A DNA stretch of 64,000 nucleotides from Hyphomicrobiales bacterium (lineage in GTDB: Bacteria > Pseudomonadota > Alphaproteobacteria > Rhizobiales > Beijerinckiaceae), in NCBI GenBank assembly GCA_004144595.1, contig SEEM01000031.1, positions 1 through 64,000 of the forward strand, written 5' to 3'. Shown here piece after piece: positions 1 through 8,949 of this stretch. A model generated the notes under the pieces. It was not told the DNA's origin. It did no database searches and saw nothing but the letters and a program-made list of their open reading frames with translations. How positions within the stretch are numbered: the stretch's first letter is position 1; each line of letters starts with the position of its first letter. The position numbers were made by a program, and so were the translations under genes.

Positions 1-484
1 TGACCGTGCCGCCGGTGGCGCCCGCGCCATAGAGGCTGGAGGCGCCGGCGACGAGTTCGATCCGCTCCACCGTGTTGAGGTCGATCAGGGAGAGGATGCG
101 CGAGACGTCGCGCAGCGGCGTGTTCATCGGCACGCCGTCGATCATCACCAGGAGGTCGCGGCCCCGGTAGTTCTCGGAGGCGCTGGAGACCGTCTGCGTC
201 GACATCGAATAGCCCGGCACCAGCTTGCCGAGCGCGGCAGCGGCGTTGGGGCTGAATTTCATCTGCTGCTCGATCTCCACCCGGTCGATGACCTGCACCG
301 ATTGCGGCGTCTCGGCCGTGCTGCGCTCGGCGCGGGCGGCGGTCACCGTGATCGTGTCGAGATCGATCGTGGTCGGAGCGGGCGCGGCAGGTCTGGTTCC
401 GGACTGTGGCGAAACCTGCGCGACCACCATCGAGGAGGCGAGGAGAGCAACGAGGCTGGTGGCGAGGCTGATCGGTCTGGTCAT
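1..484 (-). CDS. TonB-dependent receptor, N-terminal part (signal peptide and plug domain), truncated by window start
   Basis: Reverse-strand translation from the ATG at 484 reads MTRPISLATSLVALLASSMVVAQ...LDTITVTAARAERSTAETPQSVQVIDRVEIEQQ...YRGRDLLVMIDGVPMNTPLRD...LNTVERIELVAGASSLYGAGATGG, a typical TonB box/plug pattern. Confidence 0.85.
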   Translation of the reverse strand, partial: MTRPISLATSLVALLASSMVVAQVSPQSGTRPAAPAPTTIDLDTITVTAARAERSTAETPQSVQVIDRVEIEQQMKFSPNAAAALGKLVPGYSMSTQTVSSASENYRGRDLLVMIDGVPMNTPLRDVSRILSLIDLNTVERIELVAGASSLYGAGATGGTV

Positions 485-730
485 GGTTCTATCCGGCGGC
501 GCCGGCCGCGGCAGCCCCTGTTTTGGAGCGGGGTGCCGATGCCGGACGAGTGATGATTTACTTGGCGTTCCCGAGCATTCGTTCTTTAGAATTATAGTAA
601 AGTAGTTGTATTCCATTGTGGATTTGATCTTTCGGAAGCTCCGCGATCGATTTCAGTTGTTGCTGTAATGATCTTTCTGCGGTGTAAGCTTGGACATCTG
701 CGAACGCGCTATAGGACTGAGACGAATCCA

Positions 731-1756
731 GTGTCGAAAACGGGAGATGTGGCTGTCGCGACACGCCCCGGCAGGGAGGCCGCGCCGGACGCGCGAAATT
801 TCGTGCCGTTCTGGCTGGTCTCCGCCGATGTCGGCCGCGATGAGGCGAGCACGCTGTCGCGGCGCATCCTCGGCCGCAACGTGGCCCGCGAAGCCGCCGC
901 GCCGGACTTGCCATTGCCCTTTGCCGCCCGCTGCGTGCTGACCACGCGTCCCGATATCGGACTGCGCTCCTGCTTCGCCCCGGCATCGCACTGGATCTGG
1001 CCGCCGGAGGGGGCCGGGGAGGGCACGCGCCATGGTCTCGTCCGCCCGGCCGAGGGGCGGATCGTGGTCGGCCAGGGCGACAGGCGCATTGCGCTGCGCG
1101 CCCGCGAGGCGGCGGTGTTCGCTCTCGATCGACCGACCGAATTCGTCCTGGCCCAGCCCGGCCGCATCGACGTGATCGAGCTGGATTCGGCCTTGCTGCC
1201 TTCGCTGAGGGGCGATGCCGGGCTGATGCAGGTCATCCCGCGCTCGAATCCGGGGTTGCAGGCGCTGGCGCATTACGGCGCGCTTCTGCTGCGCGGCTTG
1301 CTGCCCTTGAACTCTGCCGAGCTTCAGGCCCTCGCCAAGGCCCATGTCCATGATCTCATCGCCGCCGCCCTTGCTGACCGCGAGCCCGCGGCGCCGGCCG
1401 CGATGGCAGACAGGCGCGCCGGCCGCCTCGCCGCGATCAAGGCCGATATCGAGGCGCGGCTGGAGCGGCGCGAACTCGGTGTCGAGATGATCGCGACCCT
1501 GCACGGCGTCAGCGCCCGCGCCGTCCAGAAGCTCTTCGAGGCTGAGGAGCGGACCTTCTCCGACTATGTGCTGGAGCGGCGGCTCGATCGCGCCTGGCAT
1601 CGGCTCGTCACGGCGGAAGGTGCTGCCCTGACCATCAGCGCCGTCGCCTACGAGGTCGGATTCGGCGATCTCTCCTATTTCAACCGCTGCTTTCGCAAGC
1701 GCTTCGGCCGTTCGCCCTCGCAGGTGAAGGCCCAGGCCGTGAATGGCGAGACCTGA
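731..1756 (+). CDS. AraC family transcriptional regulator
   Basis: C-terminal double HTH (LTISAVAYEVGFGDLSYFNRCFRKRFGRSPSQVK). ORF track starts at 668; GTG at 731 is an alternative start. Divergent from the TonB receptor. Confidence 0.85.
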   Translation: MSKTGDVAVATRPGREAAPDARNFVPFWLVSADVGRDEASTLSRRILGRNVAREAAAPDLPLPFAARCVLTTRPDIGLRSCFAPASHWIWPPEGAGEGTRHGLVRPAEGRIVVGQGDRRIALRAREAAVFALDRPTEFVLAQPGRIDVIELDSALLPSLRGDAGLMQVIPRSNPGLQALAHYGALLLRGLLPLNSAELQALAKAHVHDLIAAALADREPAAPAAMADRRAGRLAAIKADIEARLERRELGVEMIATLHGVSARAVQKLFEAEERTFSDYVLERRLDRAWHRLVTAEGAALTISAVAYEVGFGDLSYFNRCFRKRFGRSPSQVKAQAVNGET

Positions 1757-1810
1757 GCGCCCGTTTTGAAAACTGGGCCGTCGTCCTGGATGTCTGACCA
1801 GGGCTTCCAG

Positions 1811-1930
1811 CCCTCATCCTGAGGAAGCCTGCGGGGCCGTCTCGAAAGATGATCCAGGTGGTTCGGGAGCCTCCCGGAGCATCCTTCCAAGACACGGACT
1901 TCAAGTCCGCTCCTCATGATGAGGGCTCCT
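1811..1930. repeat. Dispersed intergenic repeat family D (CCTCATCCTGAGGA...GGAGCATCCTTC...ATGAGG), copy 1
   Basis: Shares long blocks with 46370-46476 (CCTCATCCTGrGGA, GATG-TCCAG-TGG, CGGAGCATCCTTC, ATGAGG). Confidence 0.75.
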
Positions 1931-2031
1931 TGGAATGTCCGAGCCGACCAGTGTCCGCGTCACCCTCTGACAGGGGCATGGGGACGGCCGGAAGACTCGA
2001 CTCGCCTTCCGGCAGGGAGCGTTCTATAAAA

Positions 2032-2046
2032 GAACAAAGAGAGAAC
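2032..2046. promoter_or_regulatory. LexA (SOS) box, alphaproteobacterial type GAAC-N7-GAAC
   Basis: GAACAAAGAGAGAAC read directly, 13 nt before the ATG at 2060 of imuA; known alphaproteobacterial LexA consensus is GTTC-N7-GTTC. Confidence 0.85.
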
Positions 2047-2059
2047 AGTTAGCTTGTGC

Positions 2060-2911
2060 ATGCCAGAAACCGCTCCGACCCTGTCCGATCTGCGCCGCAG
2101 CCTTGCCGAGGCCGCTCTACGGAGCGGCCCGGCAGCGGTCGGCCGGATCGGACTGGGCGTGCCGGGCCTGGATGAGGTCCTGAACGGCGGGCTCGCGCGC
2201 GCGGCGCTGCATGAGATCTATGCTGCCGAAGTCGCCGACCTCGCTGCCGCGACCGGCTTCGCTCTCGGTCTCGCGTTGCGGGCGGGGCAAACGGAGGAGA
2301 AGCCCGCTGAGCGGCCGATCCTCTGGGCGCGGCAGGATTTCGTCGATGCCGAGGCCGGGCGGCTCCATGCCCCGGGGTTGAACGAGCTTGGGCTCGATCC
2401 GGCGCGCCTGCTCTTGGTGCGGGCGCGCGACGGCGAAGGCGTGCTGCGGGCCGGAGCCGAAGCGGCGCGCTGTTCGGCGCTGGGCGCCGTGCTGATCGAG
2501 CCCTGGGGCGAGGCGCGCCCCTTCGATTTGACCGCGAGCCGCCGCCTCGCCCTGGCAGCCGAAGGCTCGGGCGTGCCGGTCCTGCTGCTGCGGGTCGCGG
2601 CGCTCGAGGCGCCCAGCGCGGCGCGCACGCGCTGGCAGGTGAGGGCGCTCGCCTCGCGGGCGCTGGAGGCGAATGCGCCGGGCGCTCCGGCCTTCGCTCT
2701 GAGATTGCTGCGCCAGCGCGGCGGCGCGGCCGAGCGTGAGTGGCGTGTGGAGTGGGACCGTGACCGACATTGCTTTGCGGAACGCAGCCTTTTCGATCGA
2801 TCTTCCCGGACGGACCATGTCGCGCCGCTATCTCGCCCTCTGGTTCCCCTTTCTGGCGACGGACAGGCTGCGGCGGGCGGGCGTGATTCCGGCCTCCGGC
2901 GCACCGGCTGA
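2060..2911 (+). CDS. imuA: ImuA-like (RecA-like) SOS mutagenesis accessory protein
   Basis: MPETAPTLSDLRRSLAEAAL...VGRIGLGVPGLDEVLNGGLARAALHEIYAA; immediately upstream of imuB-dnaE2. Upstream in-frame TTG at 2054 also possible. Confidence 0.85.
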   Translation: MPETAPTLSDLRRSLAEAALRSGPAAVGRIGLGVPGLDEVLNGGLARAALHEIYAAEVADLAAATGFALGLALRAGQTEEKPAERPILWARQDFVDAEAGRLHAPGLNELGLDPARLLLVRARDGEGVLRAGAEAARCSALGAVLIEPWGEARPFDLTASRRLALAAEGSGVPVLLLRVAALEAPSAARTRWQVRALASRALEANAPGAPAFALRLLRQRGGAAEREWRVEWDRDRHCFAERSLFDRSSRTDHVAPLSRPLVPLSGDGQAAAGGRDSGLRRTG

Positions 2912-4361
2912 GAAGCCGCATGTCCTGACCGAGATGCAGGGCAACGCCTTGCGCCTCGTCGCGTGCGACCGGCGCGCCCTCGATCTCGGCCTGACGCGCG
3001 GGATGACGCTGGCCGATGCCCGCGCCCGCATTCCCGATCTCGTCGCACTGGAGACGCAAGCTCAGGCCGACCATGAATTCCTCGAAGCGCTCGCCGGTTT
3101 CTGCGACCGCTTCACGCCCCTGGTCGCGCTCGATGAGCCTGATGGACTGATGCTCGACATCACCGGCTGCGCCCATCTCTTCGGCGGCGAGGCGGGGCTC
3201 GGCAATCTGGCCGGGCGCGCCATGCAGCGCATCGGCCTCACGCTGAAAGCTGCCATCGCCGGCACGCCTGATGCCGCCCGCGCCTGCGCCCGTCATGGCC
3301 GCGGCGGCATCGTCCCGCCCGGCCAGGAGGAGGCGTGGCTCCGCCCGCTGCCGACCGCGGCGCTCGATGCCGACACCGAAACCGTGATCGCGCTCTCGCG
3401 TGCCGGTCTCAAGACGCTGGCCCATCTCGCGGAGCGCCCCTCGGAAACGCTCTCCGCCCGTTTCGGCGAAAAACTGTCAACGAAGCTCCGGCGCATCCTC
3501 GGCCACGAGGATCGCCGGATCACGCCGCTGCGGGCACCGCCCGATTGCGTGGTCGAGCGCCATTTCGCCGAGCCCTTCGCCGATACCGCGAGCCTCGAGG
3601 CGGTGGTCGTCAGGTTGATCGGGGAGGCGGCGCGGGTGCTGGAAGCCCGCGGCGAGGGCGGGCGCGTCTTCGAACTCGGCTTCTTCCGCAGCGACGGCGC
3701 GGTGCGCCGCCTCGCCATCGAGACCGGCCGGCCGTCGCGCGATGCGAAAGCGCTGCTCCGGCTCTATCGTGAGCGCATCGAGACTCTGGCCGATCCGCTC
3801 GATCCCGGCTTCGGTTTCGATGCGATCAAGCTTGCCGTGCCGCTTTGCGAGCCGCTCGATATGCCCCAGCACAGCCTCGACGGCCGGGCGGTCGAGGAGG
3901 ATGCGGTGGCCGATCTGGTCGACCGGCTCGTCACCCGCTTCGGCCGCGACCGGGTGCTGCGCTTCGCGGCACGCGATACGCACCATCCCGTTCGCGCCGC
4001 GAAGGCGCTTTCAGCGGCCGCGCCGCTGCCGGACGCAGCTTGGTCCGCACCGGAGCCGCAGGAGCCGCCGGCCCGCCCGCTCCAGCTTTTCGAGCCGCCG
4101 CAGCCGGTCGAGGCCATCGCCGAGGTGCCGGACGGTCCGCCGATCCGCTTTCGTTGGCGCCGCCTCATCCATGACGTCGCCCGCGCCGAAGGGCCGGAGC
4201 GCATCGCGCCCGAATGGTGGCGCGACGGCTCGGACGAGCCGATGCGCGACTATTACCGCGTCGAGGATGCGCAAGGCCGCCGCTTCTGGCTCTACCGCAC
4301 CGGCTTTTACGAGGCCGAGAGCACTCCGCCGCGCTGGTTCCTGCACGGGCTCTTCGCATGA
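2817..4361 (+). CDS. imuB: ImuB, Y-family DNA polymerase-like protein
   Basis: MSRRYLALWFPFLATDRLRR...LRLVACDRRALDLGLTRGMTLADARA; DinP/UmuC-like; overlaps imuA and dnaE2 ends. Confidence 0.93.
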   Translation: MSRRYLALWFPFLATDRLRRAGVIPASGAPAEKPHVLTEMQGNALRLVACDRRALDLGLTRGMTLADARARIPDLVALETQAQADHEFLEALAGFCDRFTPLVALDEPDGLMLDITGCAHLFGGEAGLGNLAGRAMQRIGLTLKAAIAGTPDAARACARHGRGGIVPPGQEEAWLRPLPTAALDADTETVIALSRAGLKTLAHLAERPSETLSARFGEKLSTKLRRILGHEDRRITPLRAPPDCVVERHFAEPFADTASLEAVVVRLIGEAARVLEARGEGGRVFELGFFRSDGAVRRLAIETGRPSRDAKALLRLYRERIETLADPLDPGFGFDAIKLAVPLCEPLDMPQHSLDGRAVEEDAVADLVDRLVTRFGRDRVLRFAARDTHHPVRAAKALSAAAPLPDAAWSAPEPQEPPARPLQLFEPPQPVEAIAEVPDGPPIRFRWRRLIHDVARAEGPERIAPEWWRDGSDEPMRDYYRVEDAQGRRFWLYRTGFYEAESTPPRWFLHGLFA

Positions 4362-7300
4362 ATCAGATTGCGAATGTCTTCTCCGAACCTGTTGCCGCCA
4401 CGCATTTTTCCTTCCTGCGCGGCGCCTCGCCGGGGCCGCATATGGTGCTGACGGCGCTAATGCTGGGTTATTCCGGCATCGGCATCGCCGATCGCAATAC
4501 GGTGGCGGGAGTCGTGCGCGCCTGGGCGGCGCTGCGGGAACTGCGGGAGACGGGCATGCCGGCCCCCGAAAAGGTGAGGGAGGGCGGCAGTCCCGGCGAA
4601 TATCTCTGGATAGAAAACCCTGCTTTTTCCGATCTGCCGTTCAAGCCGGACGAATTGCTGGCGATGGCGAAGGACTTCAAGCTTGCCACCGGCACCCGCC
4701 TCGTCTTTGCCGACGGTACCCCTGACATCGTCGTCTATCCCGCCAATCGCGCCGGCTGGGGGCGGCTCTGCCGCCTGCTCAGCCATGGCAACCTGAAGGA
4801 GGGCGTGAAGAAGGGCGAATGCCACCTCGTCCTCGAAGACCTCCTGAACGATGCCCGCGACCTGTTGCTGATCCTGATGCCGGCGCGCCGCCTCGAGGGC
4901 CTGCCCGCATTGCTTGCCCGGCTTGACGATGCCGCTCCCGGCGCGGTCTGGCTCGCCGCCAGCATGCACCGGCGCGGCGACGACCGCCGCCGCCTTGCGC
5001 GGCTCAAGGCGATCGCCGCGGCGACCCGCACGCCGCTGATCGCGACCAATGACGCGCTCTACGATTCGATCGCGCAGCGCGACCTGCAGGACGTGCTGAC
5101 CTGCATCCGCGAGGGCACCACCATCGAGCGGGCCGGGCGCCTGCTCGAATCCAATGCCGAGCGTCATCTCAAGCTGCCGCAGGAAATGGCCCGGCTTTTT
5201 CGGGATGCGCCCGAAGCCATCGCCGAGACGCAAGCTCTCTTCTCCCGCATCGAGTTCGATCTCGGCCAGCTCAAATACGAATACCCCGACGAGCCGATCC
5301 CGCCAGGCTGGAAGGATCAGGACTGGCTGGTGGAACTGGTCCGCCGCTGCTGCCTAATCCGCTACCCCGATGGCGTTTCGGACAAGGTTCAGCACTTGCT
5401 GGCGAAGGAGCTCGAGTTGATCGGAAAGCTCGATTACGCCCGCTATTTCCTGACGATCCGCCAGATCGTCGAGGTCGCCGAAAGCAAGGGCATCCTCTGC
5501 CAGGGCCGCGGTTCGGCCGCCAATTCCGCCGTCTGCTACGTGCTAGGCATCACCGCTGTCGACCCGGCCGAGAACGACGTGCTGTTCGAGCGCTTCATCT
5601 CGACCCAGCGCAAGGAACCGCCCGACATCGACGTCGATTTCGAGCATGAGCGGCGCGAGGAGGTGATCCAGTGGATCTATGAATTCTATGGCCGCCACCG
5701 CGCCGGCATCGCCGCGACCGTGATCCATTACCGGCCGCGCAGCGCCATCCGCGAGGCCGGCAAGGTGCTGGGCCTGACCGAGGACGTCACCGCTCGCATC
5801 GCCGATACCAATTGGGGAAGCTGGGGCAGCGAGATCGGCGATGCCCGCGTTCGCCAGGCCGGGCTTGAACCGACGAACCCGACGATCCGCCGTGCCGTCG
5901 ATTTCGCCACCCGGTTATTGGGTTATCCGCGCCATCTTTCGCAGCATGTCGGCGGCTTCGTCCTGTCGCGCGGGCGCCTCGACGAGACCGTGCCGATCGG
6001 CAACGCCGCGATGGACAAGCGCACCTTCATCGAATGGGATCGCGACGATATCGACGAACTCGGGCTGATGAAGGTCGATATTCTGGCGTTGGGCATGCTG
6101 ACCTGCATCCGCAAGGCGTTCGATCTGCTGCGCGAGCACGAGGGCATCGACTGGGGGCTCGCCGACGTGCCGAATAACGACGAGGCGACCTACGACATGC
6201 TCTGCGAGGGCAAGTCGCTCGGCGTCTTCCAGGTCGAGAGCCGCGCCCAGATGAACATGCTCCCTCGGCTCAAGCCCCGGGAGTTCTACGATCTCGTCAT
6301 CCAGGTCGCGATCGTCCGCCCCGGCCCGATCCAGGGCAATATGGTGCATCCTTACCTTAAGCGTCGGGCAGGGATCGAGGAGGTGACCTATCCCTCGCCA
6401 GCGCCGAAACATGGCCGTGCCGATGAACTCTACGAGGTGTTGAGGAAGACCTTCGGTGTGCCGCTCTTCCAGGAACAGGCGATGAGGCTCGCCATGGTGG
6501 CCGCGAAGTTCGACGACATCGAAGCCAACGGCCTGCGCAAGGCGATGGCGACCTTCCGCAACGACGGCACCATCGGCCACTACGAAGAGAAGATGGTCGA
6601 GCGCATGGTCACGCGCGGCTATGAGCGCGATTTCGCCCAGCGCTGCTTCGATCAGATCAAGGGCTTCGGCAGCTACGGCTTTCCGGAAAGCCATGCGGCT
6701 TCCTTCGCCAAGCTGGTCTACATCTCCTCCTATCTCAAGAAGCACCATCCGGCAGCCTTCGCCTGTGCGCTGCTGAATTCCCAGCCCATGGGCTTCTATG
6801 CCCCGGCCCAGATCGTCCGGGAGGCGGAGGAGAATGGCGGCGTCGAGCCGCGGCCGGTCGATGTGAATCTGAGCGCCTGGGATAATCGGCTGGAGGCGGT
6901 CGAGGCCCCCACGACGAGGGTCGGGTTCGATGACTGGCCCCAAAAATGCGCGGGGAACCCTCTCCCGGAGGGAGAGGGCAGGGTGAGGGGTAGGCCGTTG
7001 AAAAATTGGCCGAAAGCCCACCGCGGCTCTGTCGATGCATGGCGACCAACTGGTCCAGGGGCCGACACCTCACCCCTACCCCTCTCCTTACAGGAGAGGG
7101 GATCCCCCGGTTCTCGCACTCGAAGTTCAGCAGGATCGCATGCGAAAAAACACCCCTTCGCCCTGCGTCTCGGCTTCCGACAGATCGATAGCTTCAAGGA
7201 AGATTGGGGTAAGGCGATTGCCGGGGAACGCGAAGCGTGCGGCCCTTACCGTGATGTCGAGGAACTGATGCGCCGAGCCTGCCTTCCCGCCCGCGCCATG

Positions 7301-7975
7301 CGCCTGCTCGCCGATGCCGATGCCTTCCGCTCGTTGGGTCTCGACCGGCGCGAGGCGCTATGGGCGGTGCGGCGCCTGCCGGACGATTCCGCGCTGCCGC
7401 TCTTCCAGGTCGCGCAGGCCCGCGAGCTGGGTTCGGAGCGGGCCATGGCGCTGCCGGTCATGCCGCTGGCCGAGCATATCGTCGCCGATTACCAGACCGT
7501 GCGGCTCTCGCTGAAGGGGCACCCGATGCAGCTCCTGCGCCCGCGCTTCCGCCGTGAGGGCATTCTGAGCTGCGCCGAGACCGAGGCGAGGCCCGATGCC
7601 GCCTTCGTCCGCACGGCGGGGATCGTGCTGGTGCGCCAGCGGCCGGGCAATGGCAACGCCATCTTCGTCACGCTGGAGGACGAGACCGGCGTCACCAATG
7701 TCGTGATCTGGGCGCGATTGTTCGAGCGCTTCCGCCGCGAAGTCATGGGCGCACGATTGATGCTGGTCGAGGGCCGGGTGCAGAAGAGCGTCGAGGGCGT
7801 CACCCATCTCATGGCTCAGCGCATCTTCGACCGCTCGGTCGACCTGCTCTCGCTTTCGGATACCCACCGCGCCGAGGTTCCGATGCACATCGACGAACTG
7901 AAGAACCCGCCTTTGCCGCGCCATCGCCACCCGCGCAATGTCCGCATCCTCCCGAAATCGCGGGATTTCCATTGA
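4358..7975 (+). CDS. dnaE2: Error-prone DNA polymerase DnaE2
   Basis: ATGA overlap with imuB; PHP domain at N-terminus, GRGSAANSAVCYVLGIT, PPDIDVDFEHERREEVIQ, GFPESHAASFAKLVYISSYLKKHHP. Contains an in-frame repeat insertion at about 6.91-7.14 kb. Confidence 0.95.
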   Translation: MNQIANVFSEPVAATHFSFLRGASPGPHMVLTALMLGYSGIGIADRNTVAGVVRAWAALRELRETGMPAPEKVREGGSPGEYLWIENPAFSDLPFKPDELLAMAKDFKLATGTRLVFADGTPDIVVYPANRAGWGRLCRLLSHGNLKEGVKKGECHLVLEDLLNDARDLLLILMPARRLEGLPALLARLDDAAPGAVWLAASMHRRGDDRRRLARLKAIAAATRTPLIATNDALYDSIAQRDLQDVLTCIREGTTIERAGRLLESNAERHLKLPQEMARLFRDAPEAIAETQALFSRIEFDLGQLKYEYPDEPIPPGWKDQDWLVELVRRCCLIRYPDGVSDKVQHLLAKELELIGKLDYARYFLTIRQIVEVAESKGILCQGRGSAANSAVCYVLGITAVDPAENDVLFERFISTQRKEPPDIDVDFEHERREEVIQWIYEFYGRHRAGIAATVIHYRPRSAIREAGKVLGLTEDVTARIADTNWGSWGSEIGDARVRQAGLEPTNPTIRRAVDFATRLLGYPRHLSQHVGGFVLSRGRLDETVPIGNAAMDKRTFIEWDRDDIDELGLMKVDILALGMLTCIRKAFDLLREHEGIDWGLADVPNNDEATYDMLCEGKSLGVFQVESRAQMNMLPRLKPREFYDLVIQVAIVRPGPIQGNMVHPYLKRRAGIEEVTYPSPAPKHGRADELYEVLRKTFGVPLFQEQAMRLAMVAAKFDDIEANGLRKAMATFRNDGTIGHYEEKMVERMVTRGYERDFAQRCFDQIKGFGSYGFPESHAASFAKLVYISSYLKKHHPAAFACALLNSQPMGFYAPAQIVREAEENGGVEPRPVDVNLSAWDNRLEAVEAPTTRVGFDDWPQKCAGNPLPEGEGRVRGRPLKNWPKAHRGSVDAWRPTGPGADTSPLPLSLQERGSPGSRTRSSAGSHAKKHPFALRLGFRQIDSFKEDWGKAIAGEREACGPYRDVEELMRRACLPARAMRLLADADAFRSLGLDRREALWAVRRLPDDSALPLFQVAQARELGSERAMALPVMPLAEHIVADYQTVRLSLKGHPMQLLRPRFRREGILSCAETEARPDAAFVRTAGIVLVRQRPGNGNAIFVTLEDETGVTNVVIWARLFERFRREVMGARLMLVEGRVQKSVEGVTHLMAQRIFDRSVDLLSLSDTHRAEVPMHIDELKNPPLPRHRHPRNVRILPKSRDFH
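6952..7107. repeat. Pair of inverted REP-like palindromes (family E) inside dnaE2
   Basis: CCCTCTCCCGGAGGGAGAGGGCAGGGTGAGGGG (left) and CCTCACCCCTACCCCTCTCCTTACAGGAGAGGGG (right) are each hairpins and are inverted relative to one another; reading frame stays open. Confidence 0.85.
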
Positions 7976-8016
7976 GCTTTCGCAGTTAAGGGGTGCGCAG
8001 AGCGTCCGCCAAAACA

Positions 8017-8035
8017 AACTTCTCCAATAGAAGTT
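8017..8035. promoter_or_regulatory. Perfect 7-bp inverted repeat AACTTCT-CCAAT-AGAAGTT upstream of cysH (candidate operator)
   Basis: Read directly in the AT-richer gap between dnaE2 and cysH. Confidence 0.45.
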
Positions 8036-8097
8036 AAATAAGAAAAAACACGCTACCTGTTGTAAATTGAACCTTCGCCGCCATGGGTCTAAGTGGT

Positions 8098-8117
8098 TCG
8101 TTCGATTTACCGAACGA
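8098..8117. promoter_or_regulatory. Perfect 7-bp inverted repeat TCGTTCG-ATTTAC-CGAACGA just upstream of the cysH start
   Basis: Read directly; about 16 nt before the ATG at 8134. Confidence 0.4.
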
Positions 8118-8133
8118 GCGGCGTGGCAGGACA

Positions 8134-8949
8134 ATGGCTACAGACCCGGGCCTGGGCGGTGCGATGGCAACCGCGGACGAAGCGGTTGCCGAGGCTCTCT
8201 CGCGCCGTGCCGAAGTGCTGAACAACGCTTTCGCCATGGCCGATCTTCAGGGCCGCCTCGCGGGAATCGTTGCGGAAGCGACCGGCCAGGTTGTCTTCAC
8301 CACCTCATTCGGCCTCGAAGATCAGGTGCTGACCCATGTCATCGCGACGGCGAAGCTGCCCGTCACCTTTGCCACGCTCGATACCGGACGGCTCTTTCCG
8401 GAAGTCTATGCGCTCTGGCAGCAGACCGAGGAGCGCTACGGCATCCTGATCCGCCCCTATTATCCGCGCTACGACACCCTCGAGCTTCATGTCCGCCAAA
8501 ACGGCATCAACGGCTTCTATGCCTCGCGGGAGGCCCGCAAATCCTGCTGCGACATCCGCAAGATCGAGCCGCTCGGCCGGGCGCTCGCCGGTGCCTCGAT
8601 CTGGTTGACCGGCTTGCGCGCGGACCAGTCGTCTGCGCGCGGTGGCGTAAAGCTGGCGGAGGCCGATGCGGCCCGCGGCCTCGTCAAGGCGAGCCCGCTG
8701 ATCGACTGGACCCGTGAGCGCGCGCTCGCCTTTGCGCACGAAAACGCCGTGCCGATCAACCCGCTGCATGCGCGAGGCTTCGTCTCGATCGGCTGCCAGC
8801 CCTGCACCCGCGCCATCGTTCGGGGCGAGCCCGAGCGGGCCGGGCGCTGGTGGTGGGAGGATGACGCGGCCAAGGAATGCGGGCTGCATGTCGGCCAGGA
8901 CGGCAAGCTGGCACGCGCCAAAGCCGGGACCGTGGAGACGCGCGCATGA
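8134..8949 (+). CDS. cysH: Phosphoadenylyl/adenylyl-sulfate reductase
   Basis: [26 protein letters not shown] and C-terminal ECGLH cysteine motifs typical of APS reductases; followed by cysD. Confidence 0.93.
   Translation: MATDPGLGGAMATADEAVAEALSRRAEVLNNAFAMADLQGRLAGIVAEATGQVVFTTSFGLEDQVLTHVIATAKLPVTFATLDTGRLFPEVYALWQQTEERYGILIRPYYPRYDTLELHVRQNGINGFYASREARKSCCDIRKIEPLGRALAGASIWLTGLRADQSSARGGVKLAEADAARGLVKASPLIDWTRERALAFAHENAVPINPLHARGFVSIGCQPCTRAIVRGEPERAGRWWWEDDAAKECGLHVGQDGKLARAKAGTVETRA

Noticed and set aside
558-986. 142-aa minus ORF with a less biased tail (LQQQLKSIAELPKDQIHNGIQLLYYNSKERMLGNAK)
   Set aside because: Overlaps the AraC coding start on the other strand and the intergenic AT-rich promoter; normal-looking composition is explained by translating AT-rich intergenic DNA.
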